Source: Sycobia sp. Sy_11 (taxonomy: Eukaryota > Arthropoda > Insecta > Hymenoptera > Epichrysomallidae). Taken from it: a DNA stretch of 64,000 nt. Shown in pieces: positions 1 to 13,399 of this stretch. The notes beneath the pieces are model-generated. The model saw nothing but the letters and a program-made list of their open reading frames with translations, was not told the DNA's origin and did not search any database. The position numbers and the translations under genes are program-made. The stretch covers positions 293,001 through 357,000 of the forward strand of contig JACCIC010000189.1 of NCBI GenBank assembly GCA_018907035.1, in the 5' to 3' direction. The stretch's first letter is position 1. Each line of letters starts with the position of its first letter.

Positions 1-125
1 CCGCCAGGGGCGCTGGCGGATCTTTAGCCGGATCCTCGCCGCCTTCCCTCCCTACCGCGCCAAACCGCTTCCGCGTATCAATCCGGTGCTCGGCCGGGGT
101 GGCTCACGCTCGCGCCGAACTGCCT

Positions 126-169
<44 letters not shown>

Positions 170-520
170 TGACGGAGCTTTGTTCCTTCGCGGGGTTTCG
201 GCGGTCGCAGATAAGAAAAGCGCGCGCAAGCTCGCGCCTCTGATGGGCGCGGCGGGGGGGGGTAAGGGGGCTACGACGGCGGTGTTTAATACTTTTATTG
301 CGCGCGGCGCGCCTCCGCGGAGCTTTTCCAAGCCCTGGACGACTAACTGCTTGTCTTGCTCGCCCGTGGGATCGGGCGTTGAGAAAACTGCGGACATTTC
401 GTGCAGTAGTCATAAAATTATATTCGTTCGAGATTTTTGGTTGAGGGCAACTCCAAAGGTAGAAATTGAGAGCAATTTTGAGACCGGGAATTGGAAGGTT
501 TAATGTTCAGCTGTCTAAGA
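1..520. other. CpG-rich segment, no gene recognised
   Basis: The start of the window is GC-rich with frequent CpG and a GA array. Open frames on both strands depend on the array and show no domain or splice support. Confidence 0.6.
128..169. repeat. (GA)n followed by poly-G
   Basis: About 17 GA units run directly into eight G residues. The frames that read through this are repeat translations (alternating Arg-Glu or Leu-Ser). Confidence 0.97.
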
Positions 521-1281
521 TCTCTACTTGAACGAAACACGTTTTCGTATCTGCTTTTTTTTTTTTATTTTTTTAACTGTGGATTGAAACGGTCGTCAAT
601 TCTAATATTTGATCAAAAGCACTTTAAAAAGATATCTTGGCTAGTTTTTGATGTGTAAAAATTTCCGAAATAATATCCATTAATTCGTAAAAATATCATG
701 CCTTACGTGTCGTGTCCAAGATTTTTTGGCGCATGAAAACTGGATAAAACCCTATCTTTCAGACATTAAAAATACTGGCAGAACTACTTTGACAGATTTA
801 AGTTAACAATTTTAAAAAGTCTTGATTAAATGACATGACTTAACACAATCGTCAGTTCTTAAATAACCGAAGTCTAAATTATCTTATTATTAGGTTCATT
901 TGAAATGTTCAAAACATCCGTATTTTTAATTATCGGACATAGGGAGTACTTTGACCGAAGGCATCTTTGGATATGCTTAAGGAAATGACATTCTATAAGT
1001 CAGTGCCATATTTGAAGAACGACTGAATCACGGCTATCGAGTTTTCACTCTTCCTCAATGCTATCTTTATAGTGTGTTTGGACGGTGAATATTTTAATTT
1101 CATGTTTTTTTCTTTTTTTCAGCTGAATAATGAACTATTTTTTTCTGATAGAAGGAAAGATTAATTTTAACTTAATTTAAGTCTTTAGAGCTACCACAAG
1201 GCAAATAAATAGAAAGCATGGTTAAAACTAAAATCTATATCTCTCGCTTTCTTACGTGATTGGCGAGTGGCGTTCCCCAGT

Positions 1282-1320
<39 letters not shown>

Positions 1321-4000
1321 ATTAGTTATACCAATCCTATACCAGAGAAGAAGTCACAGCTACTGTAATATATGTCAACAGTAATGAAGATTCAATTATT
1401 AATTAATTTTTATAATCGAGTTTTAGCACGGGATGTAATGAGAAATCTACCTTGAAAACTCATTAAATTTATGCACACCGATGGTTTCATTACAGTATAT
1501 GAGCAAGAATTTAATGAAAAAATTATACTGCTTATATAAAACATATTTTTAAGCTCACACATTCAAATGCTTTTTCAACTTGCTAAAACAGAATATAAAT
1601 ATCAAATCATATAACCATAGATATAACCTAATCTCTCTTATACAGTACCTCGATTATATGGTTCAATCAGGAAAGAAACGAGAGTGATAGATCTATGTTT
1701 TTTCTTTACCTTATGACGGCTCCGAAGCCCTGGAGTCTATCTCTAATTACTGTATGTTTGCAGCTAAATTCAATGAATTTATTGATTAAATGATCCAACT
1801 TTGAGGTCTGTCGCAGAACGCAAAACATTTTTTTTTGTTCTCTGCGAGATTTTATATCGAATTATACCGATTATTCAAAAAAAAAAACATTTTACGTAAC
1901 ATCATCAGATGACGAATATTTCTAATTAAAAGGATGTTTTTAATAATAATAACAGTATGCATTAGAAGTTAAAAACTTGTCATTTAATGATTGTATCGAG
2001 TCACTTAAAGAAGCTCGATTTTACGCTGATAACAGCATAAAATAAACGGATAATATTAAAAAGAAACTAAAATATTATGATACTTGCGTTTCTTTTACAA
2101 TTAAATTTTCGGTAATGTAACTATGCGTTGATTAACTAAAAATCATCAGCTGTTCCATCGACCGTAGGGATAGCTATCGGCTGTATTTTTACAGTAATTT
2201 CTTTCTTCGACAGCCAGAGACCCCAATAGCAACGATAATAATCATCCCATCGCAATCTCATAATAGTAAATAAACAGCGGACACGCGAGCGTCTTCCCCC
2301 CTCCCATTCCCCACCCACCAGGTTAAAGGAGTACCGATGTATATATTCAGAGCTTAGCCCTCTATTGGATGAAGTTGGGGTATCTCGGCGAGTGGCGAGC
2401 AAGAACTACGGCGGGTGGACGATGGTTGGGAGCCCGGGGACAGGTCGATGCGCGCAGGAGGCTTTTGTGTATCCTCTTTGTTGGTAAACCAGAGAATTTG
2501 TCAAAATGAGATATGGGATGAGGGTGGGATGGGGAACACGGTGAGACGGAGCGAGATATTGGGGGGGGGGGGTATTAGCGTGGACGTATGGCCAATTTTT
2601 CGACGGGCACGGGAGCGGGCACCGGAAGGTTTTTTTGAATGGCTCTATAGAAAATGGAGCTTAGGAGGTGAAAAAAAAGGAAGATTTGAGGAAAAATTGG
2701 ATTGCAATAGAGGACGGACAGTTTCATTATCGGAGAAACACCGTTTTGAAAATGTATCGATGAAAAGCTTTTTATTGGCTACGTATCGTTATTACTTCTA
2801 TTAAATCTTTCTGTTAAGAATTATTTAGGTTTCGTCAAAAGCGGGGAGGAGTGATGCCTGGAATTTAACGACCAATAATAAAGAGATTATCTAGACTTAT
2901 TACTAAATTTAGAATTAATAGACAATGAAAAAGAATGATTTCTTATCTATACATGGATCGTCATTGGAGATCGAACATTTTAGCTGAAAAATATAGTGTT
3001 TCAGACTCATTGCGACATTGGTCCATTTAAAAAGTGTCACCATTAAATTTTGCATAAAGGAGTTTTTGATATTATTATACCATCGAAATTCCTCGTTCCA
3101 GATCGTCCATTAGAATAACCGAAAATGCAATTTCTCGTCTTTGACGAAGGTGTCTGAAATTCTCATGCCGGAGTCGTTGCCAAGATCTCTAAAAAGTTCC
3201 CCTATTTAAAATGCATTTATCACATAGCATAAGCCTAGATATCTAATTCAAATGTTCAGTTTATCGAGTTCTGCAAAAAAAAACATCGGGAATAGTTGAA
3301 ATTTTATCGTCACATTTGTAGACAGCCCATCCCGAAATCAATGAGACCATGTATAGAAAAAACAAGCTGTATGGTCAACGAATCTTTTACCGTTTTATTT
3401 TCAAGAGACCTTCGCTCAGAGGAAATAAATGCTAATGGGTATTGTCAAATTTGTTTTCAATCGAAGGCGAATTATAGACTCATAAAAGTTTATTTCAGCT
3501 TGCAAAGATTTTGATTTGGTATTGGTCAAACTATTCTATTTATGGAATTACTGCCAGGCTTTTTAAAATCAACTGACACAGTCCTTCCTTTGGTATTTTC
3601 CCCACCGATAAATTTTATCAGAGCGCAACCTTTCTCAATCTCGACACTTTCACGACGAGCGTCGCTTCAAAATCTTCTTTGCGACCGGGCAGACGTGAGC
3701 TTTTTTTTTTTATTCTCTCAGACAATAGATTCCCTCCTTGAAAGCTTTCGCGGCAATCGCGAGTCTAGTCTCTAGATCAAATTTCCCTCTTAAGTAAAGG
3801 CATTATCCTGAATTTATTCGCTCCCAACGACATTTATTCTTCCACGCGACTCGCCTCTAGACGTCTATTATCCGCCGTATATGTCCCAACCATATGCCAT
3901 CTAATCGAATCTCTTTGTTTTTTCAAATATGTATCTGCTCTCCGGCACGTTTACCCCGACTCCCAGCAGGCTCCGTCTGATTAACTGCGACTGTACACAA
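520..4000. other. AT-rich gene-free stretch
   Basis: It consists of poly-A/T runs and stop-dense frames. A modest open frame at 2415-2804 (129 codons) lacks an acceptor, composition change or domain. Only the CA array at 1.3 kb is a clear feature. Confidence 0.6.
1285..1318. repeat. (CA)n microsatellite
   Basis: Seventeen uninterrupted CA units. Confidence 0.97.
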
Positions 4001-4507
4001 GCTCCCGTCTGCTCCTTTCTTTGTCCGGCTTAAGAAATCCACTGGCTCCCCTATCGATCCCTCCACCCCATCTCTATCTCTTCATCCATCCACCTTTTAC
4101 CCAGCCAAGCCATATGGTCGTGATAAATAGCCAATTCGCGCCTGCGCGCGCGCGCGCGCGCGAATTCTTTCATTACACCTACACTTCTCCCGCGCCCTGC
4201 TTTGGCGCAGCTTTAATTAGGTGCAGTTTTTAAACGGTTGTATAAGACACACACACATACACACACACATATACACATACTTGGGCACACTTTGCAGTGG
4301 ACTTGGCTACCTCTTCCTTCCGTTTCGAGCAGCCTTCCGCGCCCGCGGGCTTCCGTAGATTTTGAGCTCCTGGATCGTCTTAAATTGAAAAAGTTTTAGC
4401 CCGAGCTCGCGCACGCGGCCCCGATGGGGAGGGGGGGGTGAGTTAGCTTAACGACCGTGGAGTGGTGGGGCAGTCCAGCTCTCTCGTCCTCGCCTCGTGG
4501 GCTCGGG

Positions 4508-4530
4508 TTTTTTTTTTTTTTTTTTTTTTT
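4508..4530. repeat. Poly-T tract, 23 nt
   Basis: An uninterrupted T run. No target-site duplication or SINE body is evident beside it. Confidence 0.97.
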
Positions 4531-4809
4531 GTTTTTCATTGCCTACAAATAACCCGACGATTAGGCTTTAATTTTGAATGATGAGTCTTAATGGGACGGT
4601 GAGGGGGAAGGGCACCGGAGTTTCATAAAAGAGCCGCGGTGAAATCATCGCTCGATTAAATATTCAGGGGTGATTCCCGGAGCTTGGAGATCTGCTGAAT
4701 AACCGGATTCGCGGGGCTCTTCTTCTCTCGGACTTTTTGAGGGAAATTTCAGGACGGCAGCGAGTACGAGGACGACGTCAATCACCGGACGGGTGGCTGA
4801 GTCGTAGAC

Positions 4810-4823
4810 AGAGAGATAGATAA

Positions 4824-4861
<38 letters not shown>

Positions 4862-4873
4862 GGAGAGAGAGAA
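4810..4873. repeat. (GA)n purine tract
   Basis: GA-rich with GATA and AAA interruptions. The purine-only strand is long enough for triplex-type structure. Confidence 0.95.
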
Positions 4874-5693
4874 GGATCCGGGAATAAATGTATAAAGGGA
4901 TAGAGAAAGAGGAAGGGAAAGAGACCTGGGATGGCCGAGCTGACTATAGGGGCACGCTCTCTAGTTAGTAGGAAGTTTCGAGGAGAACGAGCCGGCGTCC
5001 GTCTTCTCCTGGATGGTGATTACGCAACCCTTTCCAGGGGATCAGGTGCTCGAATAAGTTTTTCTCCCTTTGATTTCTTGGGCAAAGAGTATGGTAATCC
5101 ATTCCTTTGTGCGAACAAACATAAGGACGAGATATTTTTTCGCGGACGCTCCGCCGTGCTGTTATTAGAATGGTGAATAGCCCAATCTCTCGCCAATATA
5201 TTTATTCAATATGAATTTTCAAAATAATTCTTTTTTTTTTTTTAAATAAATGTAATCCGACTTGTATCAAAGAAGCGTCTTGTTATAGAAATGTGTAAAA
5301 TTTCATCAAATCATTCACCTCATTACTTAATGACACAAATCATTTCGTAATACGTAAAATACGTATTATTGTACAGTAAACGCGTTTAAATAACAAAGTT
5401 AAAAGAAAAAGTAATTATTTAGCCTGATTCCCCGCACCTTGCCGTGAATAATTTTAATTATCCGACCGGCTTTATTAGTTGGATTACACGGGCCGAATTA
5501 TTCATTTGGCTTGGCCTACTCATAGCCGTTCGTTACACTATACTTACCCCATGAAAAGTACGCCCTTTGAAAATATTACCCAGCAGGATGTAAGGGTGGC
5601 TGCGTTACTTACAATAAAAAAAAAAATTACACGTACAGAATTTTAATCAAAACTTCTTTAACGAGAGCCGATCGTTAAAAATCATAAAGAAAG

Positions 5694-5701
<8 letters not shown>

Positions 5702-5757
<56 letters not shown>
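5702..5757. repeat. (GA)28 microsatellite
   Basis: A perfect array of 56 nt followed by an imperfect GAAGAA tail. Confidence 0.97.
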
Positions 5758-5759
<2 letters not shown>

Positions 5760-6772
5760 GGAGAGAGGAGAAGAAGAAGAAAAAGAAAATTGAAGCAGTT
5801 TTTCATTACGGTCTTTAGGAGGCACTTGCCCGTGTTTCGCTCGGCATTAATCCGAAAGCTTTTGTGTTTTTTTTTCTTTTTTTTTTTTTTTTTTAATAGC
5901 GTCAGCTTTGCCTTGTTTTTATCACGAGGCTAACATAATGGGCAAAAGTGGCATAAATCAATTTAAAGATATACTTCTGAAGTGTTTTAATAAAGTTGCC
6001 GGGAAGATAATTCTCGGTTAAGTTTCAGTGTCAATAAAAACAAATGTAATTATTTTACTTACCTCTGCGGAATCTGACTGGTAAACTTTTAATCGTTATC
6101 CTGGCTATCAAAACTCTGCACATTGGCGTGATATTTTTTTTCAATGTAATCTACTATATATAATGCACAATACGATATCTATAAAAATTCTACGGAATGA
6201 CAAATAAAAATGTAAAAATGGAATAAAATAAAATAGAAAATCGGTAGAAAAAAAATAACGGAATCACGTAGTTAGTTCTGGATAATGAAAAAAGCGAGTT
6301 TTTTAATTTTTCGTATTGACCGTGTAACTGACATTATAGATTTTTTTTTTCATCGAAACTCTGTGCATGCTTTCAAAACATACAGTTGTATTATAATGAC
6401 TGCCAATTGGTATTGAAAGACTCGTAACAAAAATCAGAATATGATTAAATTGGTTTGGTACGATTTCCGTTTCTATAAGGATTAAAATATTGAGAAATAA
6501 AGAATGTTAAATACGATAAGCAACGTTTGAATGCGTATGGCAAGCAAATGAGCAAATAATGAAAAGCAAACACTGCTATATACGTCGTAGTATTTTGCGT
6601 TAAATTATATCGTATACGTATCTGTCGAGTTCGCGGTAGATGGAAATAAAACGGCGTAAAAAAATTCAAGGTCGTCGGGTGGCTACGTCTTCAGGATTTT
6701 TCACAACCATTGGTTAAAAGGTTCGTGTATTGAATAAAAATAGACGCTTCTGTTAAATAGACATGATTTGTG

Positions 6773-6795
6773 TTTTTTTTTTTTTTTTTTTTTTT
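6773..6795. repeat. Poly-T tract
   Basis: Twenty-three T residues. It could be the A-tail of a minus-strand retroposon, but no body is recognisable. Confidence 0.95.
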
Positions 6796-6890
6796 ATTCG
6801 AACGTAGTGCGTCGTTTCATGTATACATATAGCTCGAAATCGCTCGGCGTGACATTCACGCTCTCGCAGCACCGAAGCACGCTCGTCGAT

Positions 6891-6930
6891 TTCTCTCTTT
6901 CTCTCTCTCTTTCTTTCCTTCTTTCGCTCT
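6891..6930. repeat. CT-rich tract
   Basis: An interrupted CT/TTC pyrimidine tract, about 75 nt upstream of a GA tract of opposite strand sense. Confidence 0.9.
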
Positions 6931-7001
6931 TGCACACGCGGGAATATCGCACGTTCCGTAAAATAGTTCGTATTTTTCCAAGACAACGACACATAGAGGA
7001 G

Positions 7002-7003
<2 letters not shown>

Positions 7004-7034
<31 letters not shown>
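7004..7034. repeat. (GA)n microsatellite
   Basis: GA array with one AAA interruption. Confidence 0.95.
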
Positions 7035-7152
7035 ATACACACCCCTTGAAAATTACTCGCTTCGCACGCATCGCTGGTCCTCTCTCGCTTATTAGCGCAC
7101 ATACACACGCGTACAGACATACACATACACGACTGGCAGAAAAAAACGTCAA

Positions 7153-7155
<3 letters not shown>

Positions 7156-7191
<36 letters not shown>
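7156..7191. repeat. (GA)18 microsatellite
   Basis: Perfect array. Confidence 0.97.
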
Positions 7192-7193
<2 letters not shown>

Positions 7194-7612
7194 GGAAAAA
7201 GGAGAAATCGAACCCTGGATCATATGCTCCAAGCAACACGAGCGCCAGGTTGAGAAAGCAGCTAAGTCGGCGTCTCGGCTTCCCAGCGCGCGTTCAAACT
7301 TCCCCCGCGGCAATTTCTACTGCCCCTCCTCCCAACAACCTCTAGGTCCTTTCCGTGCGTCCGGGAGACGCACGGCTACATTCGAACCGTGCCCGAAGTT
7401 CTTTTCTTCCCTCTCTCCCCGCCCCCGTTGCTCGTCGCCATGCTCCGTCCCCGAGGTTGCTGTGCACTATGTACACGGCACCGGGTGCGCGGAAAGAAAG
7501 CTTCTTCACCCCCGCCACGCCCGCTTGTCCTCGCCTTTACCGAGTATCTCGCGAGCCATCCGCGCCGCGAGGGAGACAATCAGGAGGCGAGGGGATCTCG
7601 TTTGTAGAATGC

Positions 7613-7615
<3 letters not shown>

Positions 7616-7660
<45 letters not shown>
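7616..7660. repeat. (TA)n microsatellite
   Basis: A perfect TA array of about 45 nt, able to form a cruciform. Confidence 0.97.
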
Positions 7661-7662
<2 letters not shown>

Positions 7663-9112
7663 TCGAACGCGTTTATGTTACGTTTTAATGCTGTGGAAAA
7701 AAATCTTCCGCTCGGAAATCGTAATTTAATCTTATTTTTTTTCTAAATATTAGCAATGGATCGTATAATTGAAATTATCTCTTATCAAATTTTCATAAAA
7801 CAAACAATATCGTCACGCTTCTGTACCGCGGACTAACTCAGCGCCTCCAAAACCTCTGCATGTGAAACTATACGCTTACCGGCTGGAATATGAAAAAATT
7901 TCCATTACGTATTCGGAGGAAAAGCTCTGCGTTAAGTCAATTTTATAGAGACCATTGTCGATCGCGTTAAAATAATTCATCGAGCGAAACAATCATTTTA
8001 CGAGGGCTAAAGAGTAATGTAGCGAAAATAAAAAAAAAGAAAACAAAAAACTTTCATTTCCTTCACGAATCCAGCGTTTCGGTGTCAAGGTCCGCCACCC
8101 TCCTCGCGATCACACTGGCAAAATATCGAAATTCCAATTATCGACGGAATTTTTTAAAAATATTTAGCGAAACCTCGTTCCTTTATTCGGCACATACCTC
8201 TCTGCTCGCACGAAAAAACAAAATGACCGTTTTACCCGTTCTAAATTATTTTCGGTAAATGAAGAAAATTACAAAAATTCACGTGAAATTCACGCAAAAA
8301 TGTGCCAACCGATTGAAATTTTAAAATTCAGGGACCACCCCAGCGATAACACCGCCGATTTATAATGTTCCGATATTTCCGACCGAAAAATTGTCCCACT
8401 CGTGCGAGAGCCTCGACGATAATTAATGGAGTCGCGGATCCATCGCCTACGCGCTCTCAATTAGTATTCTCCCCCGGTGCGCTAGTCTACCGTTGTGCGT
8501 CCCTCACCCCACCCACCCGCGGCCACGATTCATCTCCCGCCGAACGGGGGAGGTCGGGTACGGCTTGGGAGGGCCATTTATCGCCGGGGCCGGACGCTCG
8601 GATATTCATGACGTACTACCGATCCACGTCCTCGCTCGCATAGGCGATCCCGGTCCCCGGTTCGTTGGCCACCGCTCGATTACCCGCTGCGCGATCTCGC
8701 AACGAACGAACTTACGACGAATGTAGGAGAAAAAAAAAACCAACAACCTAATAACACCCGGCGATTATCCCTTTTTTTTCAGAATATCCACAATCAGCGT
8801 ACGATCGAGCGATATTTCGTAATGTTGAGCTTCGCGAGACAAGTTATCGGATCTCTTTTGTAACGCGCAACGTCGTACGCGCCCATTAACGACGTACAGG
8901 CAGACGAGAAAGTTTTTTTTCGAAAGCACGGATTTCTCGATGATAAACGTGTCGTTTGCCCCCTCGTCCGTACTGTCGCGCGCCGCGGCGCGAGCCATAC
9001 GAAACGGAGAGCCGAGTAATAGAAAAAAAATCCGATATTTCTGAATATATCCGGTGATCCGACGAAACTTTGTATATTTGAAACATTTTATTTCCCTCCT
9101 TGACTCACTGTA

Positions 9113-9114
9113 TC

Positions 9115-9146
<32 letters not shown>
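9113..9146. repeat. (CT)n microsatellite
   Basis: The first of three CT arrays within 0.6 kb; one TGT interruption. Confidence 0.95.
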
Positions 9147-9427
9147 GCGTTCGAGCCGGCACGCTGCTCTGTTTGAAAACTCCTTCGTAATTCTTTTCAA
9201 CGTTTCGCTCTGTGTACGAGCGCGTTCGCCCGTGCCGCGGAAAAATCGAGCGACGCCGGGAAAAACGGGAAGGGGCGGTGTGGGGGGGGGTAAAAAGGCG
9301 AGCATTAAAAAAAAAAAAAGAGGAGTCGTCCGGTATTATCGTCCGTCGAGGAAAATAAATATCAAAATCAATTATCCTCCGCTCGGGCTTAAAATAATCG
9401 GATAAAGGAGTTTTGTGCCTCTCGTCC

Positions 9428-9431
<4 letters not shown>

Positions 9432-9475
<44 letters not shown>
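9432..9475. repeat. (CT)22 microsatellite
   Basis: Perfect array. Confidence 0.97.
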
Positions 9476-9478
<3 letters not shown>

Positions 9479-9667
9479 CTGACCTTCTCACCCGCGGCTC
9501 TCCTCCGAGCTCCAGTTTCTTTTCCTTTTCCTCTCGCGATTTACGCGGCACCTCGAGCTCTCATTTTCCAGTCCGAGTAGAGAATGAAATCGCGAGCCAG
9601 GTTGTCGAACAAAGCGTCGGAATTCCAGACTCGGAGATTATTTACAAAGTGTTCGCTTTCTTTATTA

Positions 9668-9670
<3 letters not shown>

Positions 9671-9716
<46 letters not shown>
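9671..9716. repeat. (CT)23 microsatellite
   Basis: Perfect array, the third of the local trio. Confidence 0.97.
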
Positions 9717-9719
<3 letters not shown>

Positions 9720-9920
9720 TATAAACACTGTCGCTCTCATGCATACAATATTTCTCTCTTTAACATATCATAGTTTTAATTTAGCACAAAATTACGCTTT
9801 CGATCCATTCTATACGCATTTCACAATCGTCATTTTTCTCGCTCTTGCAATTTCGTAAAGTTCGTAAATATATATACGATTCTGGAAAGAATCTTATCGA
9901 ATTCGATTTCGACGTATAAC

Positions 9921-9974
9921 TAATAATAGTAATAGTAATGATAATAATAATAATAATAATAACAATAATAATAA
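9921..9974. repeat. (TAA)n microsatellite
   Basis: TAA array interrupted by TAG, TGA and CAA variants, so probably older than the perfect dinucleotide arrays. Confidence 0.95.
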
Positions 9975-10333
9975 TCACCGTCGAATCTCGCTCGAAGGTA
10001 TAGGTAGCAAATCGAATCCGTCTCTCTCGCATCGAACACAATTTTTCCACTTGGCTATATATGCCCATGTCTATGTTTACGTTGTTCACAAGTCCCTGAA
10101 ATATTTTACCTCGTCCATCCGCCTTATACAAGAATATTTTCATCAATGTACAATATGTCCATTATTCTCGCTCTTACATGTCTAGATCATTGGATGTGTA
10201 CTTGCGTTACGACTTTTTTTCATTACCACGCAGCCCTGTTCTACAGGTCACGCGTGGGTTCGAATGTTTGTTTGTAGCCACGGAGGCGCGTTCTCTCGTT
10301 GTGTTACATCGGTGATCGAATCGTGTCAATGGA

Positions 10334-10337
<4 letters not shown>

Positions 10338-10383
<46 letters not shown>
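10338..10383. repeat. (TA)n microsatellite
   Basis: A perfect TA array ending in TGTGTGTA. Confidence 0.97.
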
Positions 10384-10389
<6 letters not shown>

Positions 10390-11594
10390 ATATATGAAAA
10401 AAGTGCAGGTTTTTTCTACGCCCCCCCCCACCTTTGCATTATTCTCCCTCAACGACGAGCGTTGGTTCTTCGGCACGAATTTCAGTGAGGTGGTCGGGTT
10501 ATTTTTTTTTTTTTATATTATTCTTCGCTCTTCGCTGCCCTCAGTTCGTATATAATCTTTCAGACGTGATATTTTCCTCTTATCGACGATTTGGACAATT
10601 GAATGCGTGAAAATTGCAGTGGAATCGCGGTTTCGCATAATGTTCGGCCGAATTAATGCCGTTCCGAACAATTTCAAACGGCAACTTAATTCGAATCGAA
10701 GCTATTTAACTCGCCGATAATGCTTTTAATAATGGAAATGAGTTGGATAGGACGTTGTCGTGGTTAAAATCGAGTAAAAAACGATAACACTGATGTTTGC
10801 GCGTCACATTTATTTCGATATATGTGATTACATTGAGCGAAATTTATAGAAACATAATTTAATGACAAATTCATTATTCCAAATCCAGGGCGAAAACTCT
10901 TTGATTTGTCATCAAATTTCAATTTCGAATCAATTTCGCATTACGCTTGGAATCCATCCGTCGTGTATTACGCATTAAAATTACCGTTCGAGGGCAACGT
11001 TTTCTCAAGTAAATCCAAACTGTAAAATATGCAATTGAAAACAAGGAGCTAGAATAGAGACGAGGAGCCCCGTTTTGTTGTCGGCGCTTCGATTTTCTTC
11101 GTGATCGCGCCCGAAGGAAAACGGGAAACAAAATACAGGAACGATCGGGCCATCGGTCGCCTCCGCAATCCCGCGTACCGCGCCTATCTCTCTCTCTCCC
11201 ACTCGCCAATCGAGCGCCGATCGTTAATTGGCGCGGTCGCGCGTTGAAGGGCGCAGAGAGGACCGGCGTATATATATATATATGAGTAGATTTTCCGTAC
11301 GCCCTGCGACAATCGCGCGAATTGCGAACCGAGAGAGGAAAAAAATCTGGCGCCCGAGCGCGTTTCATTAATTTTCCATTGATCCCCGCGAGTGGCGCCC
11401 GAAACACTTCCCTCCCTCCCCCCCATTTTTTTTGCTCCCTACGTCGCTCCACTCCTCGCTACGGCGCGCTTGCGCTCGCGAGATCCGCGCCTACCGCTTG
11501 GATTTATGCACATGCGCTCGAGACAGAGAGGCGGAAAGCGAGAGCTCGACGCTGTCGTATACAAATCTTAGACGATAAATCGCTATAGATATAC

Positions 11595-11607
<13 letters not shown>

Positions 11608-11649
<42 letters not shown>
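11608..11649. repeat. (TA)n microsatellite
   Basis: Perfect array with TA-rich flanks. Confidence 0.97.
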
Positions 11650-11653
<4 letters not shown>

Positions 11654-11881
11654 CACAGATATAATATATAAAAAATTAGCACGCGCCGCGCGACGCATAA
11701 TCTATTATTTGTTATCTTTTTCCTCGGCCTCTTTATACCCTATACCTTTCGTATTTACATTAATCTCGACGAATCGCAGACGCCGCGCGGAACCCCGGCC
11801 CGTATTAACAATGCAATTGTTATTATTGTTCGAAGCGTAACACGGCAGTCCCGCGCTGCTCTCAATTGTATATGTATATAA

Positions 11882-11886
11882 AGAGA

Positions 11887-11917
<31 letters not shown>
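11882..11917. repeat. (GA)n microsatellite
   Basis: GA array with one GGG interruption. Confidence 0.96.
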
Positions 11918-12282
11918 TCAACAACCCGTCCTATCGCTCCGTCGGTCGGAAGAAGTTCGTGGAGGTTGTGGGGTGGTTGAAGGGGGGGGGCGAATTTCCG
12001 AAGAACAAAAGAGCGGAACGAACGGCGCGCCGTTCGGCTCGACCCGACCGAACGAGGCAACGCGAACCGAGCGTTGCACGGTCGAACGGCACACCCCGGC
12101 GGCTGTTTTATGTACCTCGACGCTCTCTCGGTCCTTTCCTCCCCCCCCCCCTTCTACCTCCTCTGCACCCCCGACCAACCGTGAAATAAAGCGTATCGCG
12201 CTTCCCTCGAAGAACGAAGCGTCCGCTCTTCGCCGCCCGCCGCGGTTCCAGCGTCACTGCACTCACTCACTGCACTCGCTCG

Positions 12283-12316
12283 TTTCTTCTTCTTCTTCTT
12301 CTTCTTCTTCTTCTTC
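12283..12316. repeat. (TTC)n microsatellite
   Basis: Eleven TTC/CTT units, polypyrimidine on the + strand. In frame it would read as Ser, Leu or Phe runs, with no other coding support. Confidence 0.95.
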
Positions 12317-12807
12317 TGCTTCGTCTCCTTGTCTTTCTGCTGTCCCTCGTTCATCTACCCCTTTATATATATTTATAAAAAGTTATTTGCGCGCGCGCGT
12401 GTGTGTTCGGAGTTGTCCGGCACTCGCACTGAATAATTTCTTCCTCCTCGGCGCGTTCGGAGCCTCGGCTGCCGCCTCGATGGCCTCTGCTTCTCCATCC
12501 CCTCGCTTCGTCGTCCTCTCTGCCCTCCTCTCTCTCTCTCTATCTGTCTTCTTCTCACGGGAACAATGAAGCGTGGCGGCTCTGCCCCGGCTAGGTCGCC
12601 AAATTCTGCAACACACAGACACAGAGAAGGGTCAAACAATTCGCTAAATTCTCTTTGTACGCGCGTTGAGCGGGCGTAGGAAAATGAAAGGTTGAAGAGT
12701 GAAATTTTGCCGGGTGTTTTTTTTTTTTGTAGTTTTTTCCTGTACCTACTTTTTCTTTTACTCTTTTTTTTTAGTTAACCGGCATTGTTCGTCGACAAAA
12801 AAGAGTG

Positions 12808-12810
<3 letters not shown>

Positions 12811-12856
<46 letters not shown>
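12811..12856. repeat. (AT)23 microsatellite
   Basis: Perfect array. Confidence 0.97.
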
Positions 12857-12859
<3 letters not shown>

Positions 12860-13399
12860 TTGGAGGGCAATGAATGGGAAAGGGACTAAAACAAATCGGC
12901 CGCTAATCCGCGGCCGACAATGCCCGTTAACGAGCTGACGAACCCTCATCCCCCAACCCCCTCACGGCTCTTTCTTTCACTGACGGTGGTCCCTTTATTT
13001 CCGCCCACGGCCTTCTTTTTTCTTTTATTTTTAAACAGCGGCTCGAACTCTCCAATGCCGAAATATCCGCCGTACCGGGACAAGAACGGTCCAGTGGGTC
13101 GGCGGGAGTTATTTTGAAAATGAGGGTTGGCGGGAGGGACGGGGGAGTGGTACGTCCGTCGTCTTTGTCACTTTTCGGACGCAGTTCCGTGCGCAATGGG
13201 ATTCGCGCGGGGCGAGGAATAGGCGACAAACTGGTCATTGTTCCGCGTAATCGGGACGAGGGTGGGGTGGGCCGGGGCAACGAGTTGTACGAAGATTACC
13301 CAGGGCGTAATTGACCCTTCTATCGAGAGAATTAATGGAATAATTAATAGATATTTAACGCTTTGTTTTGTCGATCGATGTGTGTGCTACGATTTTTTG

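Larger units (their letters stand above)
4000..5200. other. CpG-rich stretch with simple repeats, no gene
   Basis: It contains a (CG)n word near 4145, an imperfect CA tract near 4248-4280, a T23 run and a purine tract. The 81-codon frame at 4931-5176 starts with ATG but lacks recognisable content or splice signals. Confidence 0.55.
5200..6890. other. AT-rich gene-free stretch
   Basis: T and A homopolymers and stop-dense frames; no splice-bounded open segment was seen. It carries one long GA array and a T23 run. Confidence 0.6.
6890..9110. other. Mixed stretch rich in simple repeats, no gene
   Basis: CpG-containing unique sequence is interspersed with CT, GA and TA arrays. Frames at 7046-7345 and 7355-7729 are partly repeat translation. 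The non-repeat part 7740-9060 has no splice-bounded frame. Confidence 0.55.

Noticed and set aside
10225..10290. GGTTCGAAT word resembling a tRNA T-arm
   Set aside because: No acceptor stem or anticodon arm could be placed around it. No tRNA was found anywhere in the window.
11973..12569. 198-codon + frame with polyserine
   Set aside because: The Ser run is the TTC/CTT microsatellite; opposite-strand frames are equally open.
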